The translations under genes were made by a program, and so were the position numbers. A DNA stretch of 64,000 nt from assembly GCA_034440575.1 (NCBI GenBank), contig JAOTOL010000432.1, positions 1-64,000 on the forward strand, read 5' to 3'. The first letter of the stretch is position 1, and every line of letters begins with the position of its first letter. The DNA comes from Imbricaverruca yamaguchii (Eukaryota > Arthropoda > Thecostraca > Neoverrucidae). This document shows, piece after piece, positions 33,407-44,284 of this stretch. Below the pieces are notes generated by a model. It had not been told where the DNA came from, searched no databases, and was given only the letters and a program-made list of their open reading frames with translations.

Positions 33407-34182
33407 TCGCGTCTTGCTGGCTCTGTCGATGCCTGGTACGAATTATGTTACTATTTCGAATTAATATATGACTAGTATATTTATATTAGAGTGAAACGAT
33501 TAAGATTCATAGTTTGGCAGGAAATGCCGGATTTTTTGGTCGCTTGAGGCCAAGGAGATGGGAACTTCAAAGTAGGACAATTTTAGCTAATAGATGCGAA
33601 TAACCAGTTTTAACAAGCAGTTTTAATTATAATTTTATATCAAGCCTCAAATTGACAAAGCAATACAATGGCACGATTTTCTGAGCCCTGCTAGACAGAA
33701 ACAGGTTGGGCTGTACAATATGACCATTAAAGTATGTTCGCCGTTGTTCAAAAACAAATGAAGAAACAACGAATGGGTTATATCTAACAGGTCATAACAT
33801 TGATACACGTACAGCGAATATCAAGCCACTAGTTTCCACGAAGGAAGTTCATTTGCACCAACGTTTCGCTTGCCAGAAAGTGCTTTTAATTCCGCCTTGA
33901 AGTTTCACGCTAGGGCGGGGTTGGAGGAATATAATTTTGTTGTCGTCCAGAACATTACCGTCAGGAGAATATTATTCACTCTTCATGTAAAGTTGAATGG
34001 GGTTGTCTGACATTGACAATAAATTTGTTCTTCGCTAACACAAAATACCATAACCCACTGGAAAGTGCTAAATGGGGTTTCTGATCTGATAAAGACGAAA
34101 AGAACTTATGGCCAAGGTTGGATGACTCGAACAATTTTCCAATAGCTTATCCATAGACGTAGATTACAATGTAGAAATCCAT
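33407..34182. other. No gene recognised
   Basis: AT-rich non-coding sequence without long open frames. Confidence 0.5.
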
Positions 34183-34194
34183 CCCTGGGCTGGG

Positions 34195-34349
34195 GGGACG
34201 AGTATCCTGGGGGTAAGTTGCCCGTCTCATAATCAAAAGGTTGTGGGTTCGGGTCTCACCTGTCGCTACTCTTCGCCCGCGACCAATCGGCGTGAGAGAT
34301 TGGCGACGCTACATGGCTCAACGGTCGATGTGTCGTAAACACCAATGAC
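34195..34349 (+). mobile_element. tRNA-derived SINE, type 1
   Basis: GGGGGTAAGTTGCCCGTCTC, GGTTCGGGTCTCACC, ACTCTTCGCCCGCGACCAAT and GTGTCGTAAACACCAATGA. Probable diverged 12-bp duplication CCCTGGGCTGGG (34,183-34,194) / CCCTAGGCTAGG (34,350-34,361). Confidence 0.82.
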
Positions 34350-34963
34350 CCCTAGGCTAGGTCGGAAGAGCAGACCCTAAGCGAACATAAACTTCAGTTT
34401 CTGCGGTTCTTGATTCATTCTGTGTACGGTTAGGGATTGGCCATCGCTAGTTTTTTTTCGTTGCCGCTCTGTGGCCCAATCTTTGCCACCTGGCGGCCAC
34501 TGCCTGGGCAGGGAATGCCCGCAGTGGCACAGCATTCTCTATGATGAACACCCTCTTCTTGGCCCTATCCTTACCGTCATGCTTCAGGTGGTCAAACTTG
34601 CCCTCAAAGCGGCCCTCACTCACACGTTTGGCGGTTTTACCCACGCGTTCGGTATCGCATTGGGACCTGGACATGATGAGACAGATCTCAGCCACTTCTA
34701 CAATATCTGGGATGTTCTTGTGAAGGCCGGTCTTAACGTCCTGGAAACTTCTGAGGACGTTTTCGGGACGCCAAGACCGAACTTTTTAAACGGGGTCTGA
34801 AGGCAACCAGATTTTGCTGAAGACCTGGTCGCCATACCGGCCCCTGATCCGTTTCTTTAAAAACTGATATTGCTTCAACAAGCAGAGACAGTCGGTACCT
34901 TGACATGTATCACTGCAGGGGGTGGCGGGGATCGTCACTGGTCGTCAGTCAGGCGTCGAACTA

Positions 34964-36264
34964 CGAGGGGCGTTCAAAAGTTCGGGGCCCGACCATGAAG
35001 GAGCAGAGATACGAGATCGACTTCATAGACCAAAAATGTTTATTTCTCCACATAATCACCGTTCAGACGCACACATTTCTCACAGCGCTTCGCCAGAACC
35101 TTCAGGCCCTCTTTGAAGAAATGGGTTTCGAACCCGTCCAGCACGTTCAGGACAGCTGCCATCGTCTCCTCGTTGTCGGCGAAGACGCGACCACGGAGCT
35201 GTTTCTTCATGTTGGGGAAGAGGTGGTAGTCGGAGGGTGCAAGGTCCGGAGAATAGGGCGGGTGCGGCAACAACTCGAAGCCGCAGTTCACCGCTTTGTT
35301 GATCGCTACCCTGCTCTTGTGCGCCGGTGCGTTGTCCTGGAGCAGGCGCACACCTTTTGACATCTTTCGACGTCTCTTCTCGATGATTGCCGCTCGCAGC
35401 TGTTCCAGAAGGGAGACGTAGTATCGCCATTAATGGTGCGCCCCTGCTCCAGGAAGTCGACGAGCAGTACTCCGTCAGCATCCCAGAACACCGTCACCAT
35501 CACCTTGCCGGCTGACTTCACCACTCTGCACTTCTTTGGTGGCGGTGACGCAGGGTGCTTCCACTGGCGCGACTCGGCCTTGCTCTCAGGGTCGAAGTGT
35601 GGCACCCAGGTCTCGTCCTGGGTCACAAGTCGTGTCAGGAAATCTTCTGGATCCTCGTTAAAGAGGTCCAAAACTTCGCGTGACGTCTCCTTGCGAACTT
35701 GTTTTTGGTCGGGAGTCAACAAACGGGGGACCCATCTTGCAGAGACCTTGAACATGTTGAGATGCTCATGGAGAATGGTTTCGACGGATCCGACAGACAT
35801 CTGCGTTTCTGCTGCGATGTTTCGGACCGACACACGTCTGTCATTCATCACCAGATTCTCCACAGCTTCCACATTTTCTTCAGTCACTGCTGTTGATGGA
35901 CGACCACTGCGGGGATCATCTTCAATGCTCTGTCGACCAGCTTTAAAGAGAGCTGCCCACTTTTTGACGCTGCTGTAGGAAAGAGAATCTTCCCTCAGTG
36001 TTGCCACCAACTCTTCATGGATAGCCTTTGGTACCTTCTTCTGCAATACCATGAATCGAATCACTGCTCTCTGTTGGACGTCGTTCATCTTCGACAAGAA
36101 TAGCGAACTATGTTACAACAACTAACAGCCTGAAACAAACAGGACCGATTGGTTAGTGGTTGCGTCAGTGGACATCTCAATAACACACCATTGGTCACAC
36201 CGCGTTTCATGGCGAAATTCCAGCTCCTTCATGGTCGGGCCGCGAACTTTTTGAACACCCCTCG
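34964..36264 (-). mobile_element. mariner transposon, 1,301 bp, nearly full length
   Basis: Terminal inverted repeats of about 41 bp: left begins CGAGGGGCGTTCAAAAGTTC and continues GGGCCCGACCATGAAGGAGC; the right end is its near-exact inverse (36,223-36,264). TA dinucleotides flank both sides (34,962-34,963 and 36,265-36,266), the mariner target duplication. Size and structure match canonical ~1.3-kb mariners. It lies inside a decayed hAT-like gene, so it is the later arrival. Confidence 0.95.
35040..36097 (-). pseudogene. mariner transposase, one frameshift
   Basis: Cut-and-paste transposase of about 352 residues starting MSKMNDVQQRAVIRF at 36,097. N-terminal paired helix-turn-helix DNA-binding region (SYSSVKKWAALFKAG, then RSGRPSTAVT), linker motif WVPRLLTPDQ (variant of the mariner WVPHxL signature), and catalytic core with TQDETWV (first Asp), LLQDNAPAHKS (second Asp) and LAPSDYHLFP (third Asp). 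The second and third Asp are 34 residues apart, the D,D34D mariner signature. A one-base deletion near 35,424 shifts the frame between the GRTINGD and SKGVRLLQDN blocks, separating the first Asp from the other two. Length and catalytic residues are otherwise intact, suggesting recent inactivation or a sequencing error. Shadow frames on the plus strand are meaningless. Confidence 0.93.
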
Positions 36265-37879
36265 TAAGTCAGTCAGCTGGGTCTGTCCGTAGTCGCCGTC
36301 ATCGTCCTCAGAGGCTATCCTGTCCATGTCAAACGTCTCAGTGATGAGTCGTTCCACACCAGTCATCCCCATGTAGCTTGGAGCCAGCCTGAGGACAGCG
36401 TTCGCCATGTCTCGGCGCCGCTGGAGCGTCTCCGTCATTATGTCTGGCCTGCTTGTGTCACTGTCGCGTCTCAGGCCGTACCGCTCCGTCACACCGACGG
36501 CTGCGTCTCTGAAAATGACAGCCGCGACTCCGGGGTATTCCTTCTCCACTGCACCCGAAAACGTACCATCGGCGATGCGTCCCAGCTTGGCCAGGTACAA
36601 GTCGACCTCACGCCTGTCCTGAAATACTGTGTAGATGGCCGACTGTCCTGCCTTACTGAGGGCTACGGCTGGCGTCATTACGTCTATGATCGCCAGTGAG
36701 TTTGTAATGAAAGCCGCACTCTCAAGAGTACGCAGTGCTTTCCGGGTGCCCCCGCTCAGGACGCTTTCACTGGCGATCAAGTTATGCAGAACACTGATCA
36801 TCGCGGCGCGATTGTGAAGTACTTTTTCACTGCACTGACGAGAGAGAGACCTGATCGAGCTGTTCTGCTGCACCTCGCAAATGGCGCTTCAGCAGGGGAG
36901 ATCCCTGGAACAGCCCGATCACCTGCTGCAAGTCCTCCTCGTATGTCTCCATCTAGGTCACTCCGTCCTCCTTGGTAATTTTCGAAAGTAGAGTTTCTAG
37001 CCGGTGGTCTCGATCGTCGAAATGGACGAGAGCATGGTTAAATTTTTCCTGCAAAATACGGCGAAAACCGTTGGTCTTGCCGGCATAGACTGCTTCGCAG
37101 TCAGTAGAGGACGAAGTGACCTGGACACCTATGTCTTCGTCAGTCAAGTTAAAGTCGTCGCGCAGACAGCTCGCAGCATGACAGGTTACACCACGGCCGT
37201 CTGCTTCATGTCGGTCGCGTGTCGTGGTGCTTCCCCGTGGCTGTGTTGTGTAGTCCGGCACTGGGTCGTCGTAAGTCCGGATCACGGCTGTGGTTCCGTG
37301 AACCACCACGGGGCACCCGTCTGAGTCCAGTGTCCTGAGGTTGACGGTCTGTCTCTGGTTCCGTGCCTATGTAAACTTGTCCATGGTCATGTGTATGTGT
37401 TTTGGTCGTCCGGTCGCTGAGTTGGGGGTCTTGAGGTGTTGGGCCATTTCCTCCCGAAAAACGTCATGAATAATATCTACAGCCTGAGCTGCGGCCATCC
37501 AGGTCTGGTGTTGGTTGCCCTCCTTGGACCCCAATGGGCGCTGTATGACCAACGCAGTCGATGCGCCCGAAAGCCCAAGTAACCAACCAACCAACCACCT
37601 TGAACCCCAGTCTGTCGAACAGAAGGCGCTGGTGTGCGTGGCCTCGATATGAGTGAGAACGCACTACCCCGTTATATACAATCGTCATGTTTTTGGGTGT
37701 CATGTTACTCGCAGTCTTTGTTTGTGTCGGAATAGCTGGGATGTTTTTTGTTGCGTCGCGTAGTTCAGTTGCTTTTTTGTGCCGCAGAGACTCACTGTGC
37801 TTCAGCAATTTCTGGCGCTTGTGACGACCCGGCTCCACCCCTGGTGACGTCCACAGCTGCGCTTTTGTTCCACCCTTAC

Positions 37880-38330
37880 CTTGCCACTCATAACTCCCAG
37901 CCCATACTCCCTGCCACCTACTCCAGTGCCGCTACCACCTGCACCAACTCCGCTGTCTGCTCCAACACTGCTAATACCTACTCCAACATCGCTAACACCT
38001 GCTCCACCACCGCTAACACCTGTTCCACCAGCGCTAACTCCGTCTCCACCACCGCTAACTCCTCCACGACCGCTAACTGCTTCTCCACCACTGCTAACTC
38101 CTGCTCCTTCACCGCTAACACCTGCCCCACCATCGCTAACTCCTTCTCCGCTACCGCTAACTCCTCCTCCACCACCACTAACACCTGCTCCAACACGGAT
38201 AACACCCGCCCCAACAACGCTAACTCCTTATCCACTACCGCTAACACCGCTAACTCCTGCTCCACTGCCACATGCCCCATCACTGTCAACTCCTATCCCT
38301 TGAGCGCTACCACAAACGTCACCGAATCCC
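37880..38330. repeat. ~21-bp minisatellite, GCTAACACCTGCTCCACYACC-type
   Basis: About 20 units, mostly 18-21 bp, of the form CCGCTAACTCCTGCTCCACCA. Because unit length is mostly a multiple of three, several frames stay open: the plus strand reads as Thr/Ala/Asn/Ser- or Pro/Thr/Leu-rich chains, the minus strand as a Val/Leu/Glu-rich heptad-like chain (VVEQELAVVE). No gene structure supports translation. Confidence 0.8.
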
Positions 38331-38335
38331 ATTAA

Positions 38336-38860
38336 TTCCAACTCATCAACCTCCATGCCCTTTGGATCATCAGGATCGCTGACATTTCCCGTGTCCACAT
38401 TCCCGGTCAAATTGAATTCTATGTTTTTTTTCAGTGCGCCTTGTTGCCAAGGTTTCTTGCTCGCATTGCCCTTTAAATTTTATAAAAGCACTGCCAGCTA
38501 GTTTGTGGACCTTTGCGCCATGTCGCTGGATGTTACTTTTGCGCACAAATATATGGCATGAAGCACAGGATAACTTGGTAGTTTTTTAATATTGGTAATT
38601 TTACCCATGAAAGGAAGACCATACCGTTCACTTCTGAAGAGTTCAGGTTGGCCCGCAGCAGTGGTGGCAGGTTGGACGATTGGATGGAATTGGCGAAGGA
38701 TCTGAGAAGAGTGAAATGGATCAGTACAAATAAAAAAAAATAGGAAACTGCAAATAAACATATTGAAGATAAACTGCCAGAAGTGGACAACATAATTCCA
38801 GAGTGCACTATAACCTCCACCAACAATTAAAACATGCAAGTACATTTGGCTTCAAGATTA
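38336..38860. other. No gene recognised
   Basis: AT-rich. Overlapping minus frames (38,498-38,845) are Phe-rich and lack domain motifs. Confidence 0.45.
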
Positions 38861-39200
38861 AGTCATAAAGTCATAGTGTTCAGACTTCATAAGAGTCACA
38901 GAGGCCCAACCAGGCTAAGCATGTAAAGGGAATATACTGTAAGTCTGGACAAAATATATTCAATATTTTCAACACAAGGTTTTTCAACTTTCAAAAACTT
39001 TTTTACCCAATTTTTAAATATATTCAATCAGGGACTAACCACAGCGTTAGCAGGCAGCCTATTACAATAATCAACCACTATTTGGCTGAGGGTCTAAGGT
39101 CTGAAACCCTTTGAAAGAGATCAATGCAACTACATCAAAATCATACTTAGGGAATGCTATTCCTTTAAAAAATAGGTTGCTTTTCAAACCTCTTGCTCTG
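38861..39200 (-). pseudogene. CR1-type LINE, 3' end fragment
   Basis: Read on the minus strand this is a decayed copy of the end of the element at 47.7-49.7 kb. It has the tail AAGTCATAAAGTCATAGTGT (38,861 on), a GGCCC-containing stretch, and further right a match to the C-terminal RT region (AGGCAGCCTATTACAATAAT, inverse of the phrase encoding QWDRLPADA). The upstream end is not well defined. Confidence 0.6.
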
Positions 39201-40108
39201 CCATACCATTCCACTCAAGCAAATCATTAGATGACCAGGTCATTGTTGTGCTATAGTTCCCATACCTGGGAACTGCCATAGCATGGCAAGCACGTCATAA
39301 CAAAGCAGCATTGCTTTTTCGCTCCTCATCGCTTTTGAATTTGCATCACAATTTTACACACAGATATACGCAAAACACTCAGTCATGGCTGCACAGGGCA
39401 GCTAGAGGGGCATGCAAGTTCATGAAGAAATAGGGTGGGTACACAGACTAGTGTCTGAAATGTTGAAATGTTTGGTGTCTAGTGATGCACACACACACCC
39501 GACGAGGCATCACCTTTACGTGGTGGTCGGGATTGCGTACCTCGGGGATCCGGCGGCCAGACCACCAGGCAGCCGGGGAGAGGTCAGACCAAGAGTGCCT
39601 CACTCGTCCTTCCATCCGTACGTTCCCATTCCAATCCAAATCTCATCCCCGCATCCATGTCCTTCATTTGGCCCTGCAACACCAACTGTTCCCACTATGA
39701 GCATGCAGGACAACTTCCCCGGCCCTGCCCACCAGCTCAGTTTTATCGGGGTAGCCGCGCCCCCTCGGCCCGTCCCCCGGGGTTGACGGAGTCCTGGAGG
39801 TTGAGGTCCCCCGTCGCACGGTGCTAGTTGTGACGGGGGACCAACACACCTCTTTGGTCCTGATATCCTAGAGGGGCGGGCGGGCCCGTGGGGCCTCACG
39901 CGGATCAAGTGGCAGGTCGCCTCGGGCTAGGGGCCTGGGTTTCCCAGTGCCTGCCGGCCCGGCCGGCCGGGGTCAAGGGGTGGGCGGCGTTGGATCCTGG
40001 TCGGGGTGGTGAGTCTCTCTCTCCCGGCCGGGCGAAGGCGCCGCCTGCCCCGTATAGCTCCTTGGGCGCCTCGCGACCTCCCGTTCGCGGGACCCAGGCG
40101 TCCCCCCA

Positions 40109-41023
40109 GTGGGGCCCCTTAGGAATGGGGCGCTCGAGGAGCCGAGACAACAACATAATGTATGGCATCTGCCAACAAACAAAAAAATCCTCCTGGTCCC
40201 TTCCGCAGGGGCTAGACCAGTCGTTCTACTCTCCCCACGCATTCTTATTTTCAGAAGACAGACAAAGTCACTCGCCTCGTTGTCGCCGTTCCAGCGACGC
40301 GACGGATTCGACCGATTTGGAAAGGTTTTGCGCTGCGAAAAGTTGAGAGATGGCTCTTTGGAGGTAGAATTCGCACATGCAGGATAAGCGGAGAGTGCAT
40401 TGCTGGTGTCTGAGTTTATATATAGTGTTCGGAAGGATGGCGGGAAGATCGACGACACCATATCAATCAGCATAGAGCCTCACAAAACAAAAAATACCTC
40501 ACGAGGTGTGATAAATTGCTTCGACTTGAGAGATGTGCCTGAAGAAGAAATCGTAGATGGACTGTCTAAATTTGGTGTGACCGGGGCAAGGAAGATGAAG
40601 GTGAGGAGAGGGTCAGACATGATCCCAACCAACAATGTCATCTTAACATTCAATACTACAGATCACGCCACTGAAATCCACGTTGGTTACATTCGCGTCA
40701 AGGTACGTACTTTTCTACCAAATCCAATGAAATGCTTCAAATGTCAGAGGTTCGGACATACCAATCATTATTGCCGAAATCGTCCTGTGTGTGGTAGGTG
40801 TGCCTCTTACGACCACACCAGTGAATCCTGCAACTCCGAGGTGACATACTGCACGAACTGTGGCAAGGGTCAAACTCCCCACGCTTCATTCGATCGAACC
40901 TGTCCAAGTTACATGAGGGAAAAAGAGATCATATCGATAAAGCACACACAGAAAATCACGTTCAGAGAGGCTAGGAAATTTACGAAATGTCTCACCACGA
41001 AATCTCGTACGCTTGAAAAGTAG
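40109..41023 (+). pseudogene. I-clade LINE ORF1, gag-like RNA-binding protein with three zinc knuckles
   Basis: Same-frame sequence from 40,109 with an in-frame stop at 40,385-40,387. Before the stop: EKLRDGSLEVEF; after it: ISISIEPHKTKNTSRGVINC, VILTFN, HVGYIRVKVRTFLPNPMKC, then knuckles CFKCQRFGHTNHYC, CGRCASYDHTSESC and CTNCGKGQTPHASFDRTC. Two fit C-X2-C-X4-H-X4-C, the third is a longer variant. Such proteins coat LINE RNA in the ribonucleoprotein. A Ser/Pro/Thr-rich continuation occurs after a frameshift at 41,245-41,490. Inactive because of the stop and frameshift. Confidence 0.88.
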
Positions 41024-41477
41024 AAAGCTCTGCACTGGCTCCACAGAATGCCAATATTAAAAACGCAGGTGATCTCATAGAACAACTAAGCATTCTTCTT
41101 CGAAACTTCGGTGTACCTGTCCCTTCGCCAATAAAACGAACGCCAACATCTCACCCTCTTGGAACACATGACATTTTATCACCGACGTCAGAAGCACTCG
41201 GACCACCACAGAAAGAGCTCATTTCTACCACTCCGGAGGATACTTTGGGGCCTCTGAACGTCCCATCGCACGCCACCCTGCCCGTCGAACGGGAGGGTCA
41301 AAAGTGGCAAGAGGCGCGGCGAGAGAAGCGCCCCACGAAGTCCTCTGCTTCAGCATCCTCAACCCATTCCACCAATGCTCAACCTACCTCAAACCGCCCC
41401 ATTATCCCCCATCCGTCCTCCAACCTACCCTCACCTCCCTCACGCCCCACCACCACCTACAAACCCAATGTGGTTAG

Positions 41478-43774
41478 ATGTGGTTTTTAGAACACAACAA
41501 TCTCCTCACTGTGATACAGAGTGGTTTTCGAAAACACCGCAACACGCTTGACCACGTTTTAACACTCGTGCGCTCTAGTTTTAGGAAGAAATGCCACACA
41601 GCTGCAATATTTTTTGACATTGACGGAGCATATGATATTGCATGGAGATACGGTATTCTCATGAAATTGCATCGCATGGGTATCCGAGGCTCCATGGGAT
41701 TTTTCCTGAAACATTTCTTAGCTTCCAGAACTTTCTGTGTCAGAGTAGGAGGTTTCCTCTCTGGCACATTCTAACAAGCTGATGGAGTTCCGCAGGGAAG
41801 TGTCCTGAGTGTTGCGTTGTTCGCTATCGCCATCAATGACGTGGGTGCATCGCTGCCAACTTCTGTAGGGAAAGCACTATTTGTGGATGACTTTGCCGTG
41901 CGGTACTCTTCGCGCACTGTACATTCGATTGAGAGACAACTCCACCTGGCTGTCAAGAAGATACAGGATTGGTGTGACGAAACAGGTTTCGCAATGTCTA
42001 CAACAAAGACCGTCGCTGTTCACTTCTGTTGGTTGGTTGGTTGGTTGGTTGGTTGGTTATTGGTTTTACGACACATCGACCGTTGAGTCATGTAGCGTCG
42101 CCAATCTCTCATGCCGATTGGTCGCGGGCGAAGAGTAGCGACGGGTGAGACTCGAACCCACAACCTTTCGACTGTGAGACGAGCAACTTACCCCTACCCC
42201 TACCTTCTGTCGCAAACGTTGTTGCATAGACCCGGTGATCATGCTCAACGGAAACCGCATTCCATTCAAACCAGCTGCCAAGTTTCTAGGTGTGTGGATT
42301 GACCGCCGGTTGACATATAGCATCCACATCAGCGACCTCGCGCAGAAATGTCCAAAGAGACTGCAGGTGATGAACACTGTCTCGAGATGTTCGTATGGTG
42401 CAGATAGATATATTTTACTACTGAGTACCGATTTCTTGTGCGTTCAAAGATTGACTACGGATGCTTTATTTATGACGGAGCATGTGCCACGACCAAGCGC
42501 CGCCTGGATGTGATTCACAATGCAGCTTTTCGCATTGCTACTGAAGCATTTCGTACCTCCCCAGCGATAGTATGATGGCAGAGGTAGACGAGCTACCTAT
42601 TGGGCTGCGCCGTATGTTATTAGGGGCCAGGTACGCATGTAATGTGGCACAAAACCGAAAGCATCCAGCCTATCAGTGGATATTCACTAGAACACCAAGG
42701 CCACGCCAGAGGGCCCATATGCAACGTGGATTGCCGTTCTTCATTCGTATGGCCTCGACCCATCGTAATTGTAGTATTAGGTCGGGTTGTGTGGCACGTA
42801 ATGTTACGCCGACCACTCCCCCTTGGCAGGTTGTCCCAGTACAAATTGATATCACTTTGTCATGTTCAAAGAAAGGACAGGCGAGCCCCGAGGAACTCCG
42901 CACTCTGGCATTGGAAACGATATACGAATTCCGTGATTTCTCTCGGGTTTACACGGACGGTTCCAAGACCGACTCGGGTGTTGGATGCGCTTACGTCCGT
43001 CGACACGGTGTTGGGTCTTTTAGTTTACCAGCACAAGCATCGATTTTCACTGCTGCATTGTACGCAATTCTTAAAGCCCTGTACTCTATATAAGAAGACC
43101 GGGCGACCAAACACGTGATCTTCACTGACTCCTTGAGCAGTTTCCAGGCATTGAAAGCATTCAACCAGGATAACAGACTTGTTCGTAGGATTACACGAGT
43201 CGGCAAAGCCATAAATGACGTCAACAGAATTGTCATCTTCTGCTGGATTCCCAGCCATATCGGAATTGCTGGGAATGAAGCTGCTGACATGACTGCCAAG
43301 CACGCCATCACCAATGGTCGGGAGGTCCACTTACGGCTACCTCCAAGATATTTTTATCCTACAATATATCAAAGTATACGGTTAAAATGGCAACGAGCAT
43401 GGAATTCAAAGTGTAGTAAGCTGAGGGTTTTGAAGCCAGTCCTAGGATTGTGGAGGTCCTCGAGCCGGGCACAACGACGGGAGGAAGTAGTACTTTGCAG
43501 ACTGAGGATAGGTCATACCTTCGCGACACATAGCTACATACTTACCGGTGATGACCCACCTTTATGCCCACGCTGTTCAGACCCGCTTACCGTATATCAT
43601 GTTCTAGTAGGTTGCGTACTTTTAGAGCCATTGCGACGCCAGATTTTAGGACAGCAGGACGCCGACACTACCCTGCATACGCTAATAGGAAACTACTCTG
43701 AAGTCGTGACGTCTGGGAACATTTTTACTTTCCTTCAACAAGCACGCTTTGATGTAGTATATCACTGTTCCTAA
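41478..43774 (+). pseudogene. I-clade LINE ORF2 remnant: reverse transcriptase plus RNase H
   Basis: RT blocks: VIQSGFRKHRNTLDHV, AAIFFDIDGAYD, GVPQGSVLSVALFAIAIND and FVDDFAVRYSS (active-site variant of YADD). In-frame stops at 41,772-41,774 and 43,091-43,093. Taking out the SINE plus one target copy (181 bp, 42,030-42,210) rejoins the frame across HFC and RKRCCIDPVIMLNG. A frameshift lies near 42,500. RNase H: YTDGSK, then TAALYAI where the family usually has a catalytic Glu (AELYAI), FTDSLSSFQALK and WIPSHIGIAGNEAAD. A C-terminal CPRCSDPLTVYHVLVGC is the usual cysteine/histidine motif. N-terminal endonuclease absent. RNase H after RT favours the I clade over Jockey. Confidence 0.9.
42030..42203 (-). 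mobile_element. tRNA-derived SINE, type 1, inserted in the LINE RT gene
   Basis: Read on the minus strand: AGGGGTAAGTTGCTCGTCTC, GGTTGTGGGTTCGAGTCTCA, ACTCTTCGCCCGCGACCAAT, GTGTCGTAAAACCAATAACC and an (ACCA)n tail seen as (TTGG)n at 42,030-42,058. The duplicated target is CTTCTGT (42,023-42,029 and 42,204-42,210). Confidence 0.9.
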
Positions 43775-43919
43775 CGATTACTAGTTGCTGTCGGTAAACA
43801 CATTTATGGGCGCAAAATGACCCTGGTAGTCGACGCGTCCCTAAACTCCAAGTCATCATCATAGTGATGCACACACAAACACACAGGCACATTTAGTTTA
43901 ACTCTCAACCTCCTGTCCA

Positions 43920-44079
43920 GGGGATGAGTAGTCTAGGGTTAAGTTACCCGTCTCACAATCGCAAGGTTGTGGGTTCGGGTCCCGCCTGTCGCTACTGTTC
44001 GCCCGCGGCCAATCAGCGTGAGAGATTGGCGATGCTACACGACTTAACGGTTAATGTGTTGTAAAACCAATAACCAACC
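43920..44079 (+). mobile_element. tRNA-derived SINE, type 1, with perfect 13-bp target duplication
   Basis: GGGATGAGTAGTCTAGGGTT, GGTTCGGGTCCCGCC, GTGTTGTAAAACCAATAACC. Flanked by AACCTCCTGTCCA at 43,907-43,919 and 44,080-44,092. It lies just downstream of the I-clade LINE. Confidence 0.93.
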
Positions 44080-44284
44080 AACCTCCTGTCCAATCAATAC
44101 TTTCCTGCTCCCCCACTTTCTTATGCACTTGAATAATTATATCATTCCTATAACTTGTGGCCAATTTTGAACAGTGTACAATTTGGTAATTTTCTATTTC
44201 AGGTCCCCATAACATAGGAATGGGGCTTCCTCAGATGTTTTGGAGTTTTCAGGTTTTCTTTAATTTTCCTTTTCTAATGGGGTA

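Larger units (their letters stand above)
34447..37838 (-). pseudogene. Decayed hAT-type (ZNF862/KIAA1586-like) transposase gene, split by a mariner
   Basis: Minus-strand blocks in order: an N-terminal stretch with LDSDGCPVVVHGTTAVI and DEDIGVQVTSSSTDCEAVYA (37,310 to about 37,090), FNHALVHFDDRDHRLE (about 37,010-37,050), then a 214-codon frame (36,873-36,229) with DVMTPAVALSKAGQSAIYTV and REVDLYLAKLGRIADGTFS. After the mariner, a C-terminal part (34,695-34,447) has VAEICLIMSRSQCDTERVGK. The layout (altered acidic core block, helical middle, C-terminal dimerisation-like end) fits hAT-derived proteins of the ZNF862/KIAA1586 type; this is family knowledge applied by eye. Several frameshifts and stops separate the blocks. 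Reading across the mariner site with one TA kept gives QLTDLVRRLTDDQ, so the insertion hit this reading frame. The 37,464-37,838 part is assigned weakly. Confidence 0.55.
39496..43861 (+). mobile_element. I-clade LINE with intact ends but internal deletion, 16-bp target duplication
   Basis: Target duplication TAGTGATGCACACACA at 39,480-39,495 and 43,862-43,877. Layout: GC-rich 5' UTR (39,496 to about 40,100), ORF1 (zinc knuckles), then reverse transcriptase and RNase H, then a short 3' UTR with ATGGGCGCAAAATGACCC and a (TCA)n-like end. The apurinic endonuclease and the N-terminal part of RT are missing between about 41,490 and the first RT block. The 5' end appears intact, so this is not the usual 5' truncation. 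A SINE sits in the RT region. The same 3' end is found at 63,750-63,800. Confidence 0.88.

Noticed and set aside
35433..35978. 181-codon plus-strand frame within the mariner
   Set aside because: Antisense shadow of the transposase, whose catalytic motifs are clearly on the minus strand.
37574..37596. CCAACCAACCAACC run as another SINE end
   Set aside because: Only the simple tail is present, with no SINE body next to it.
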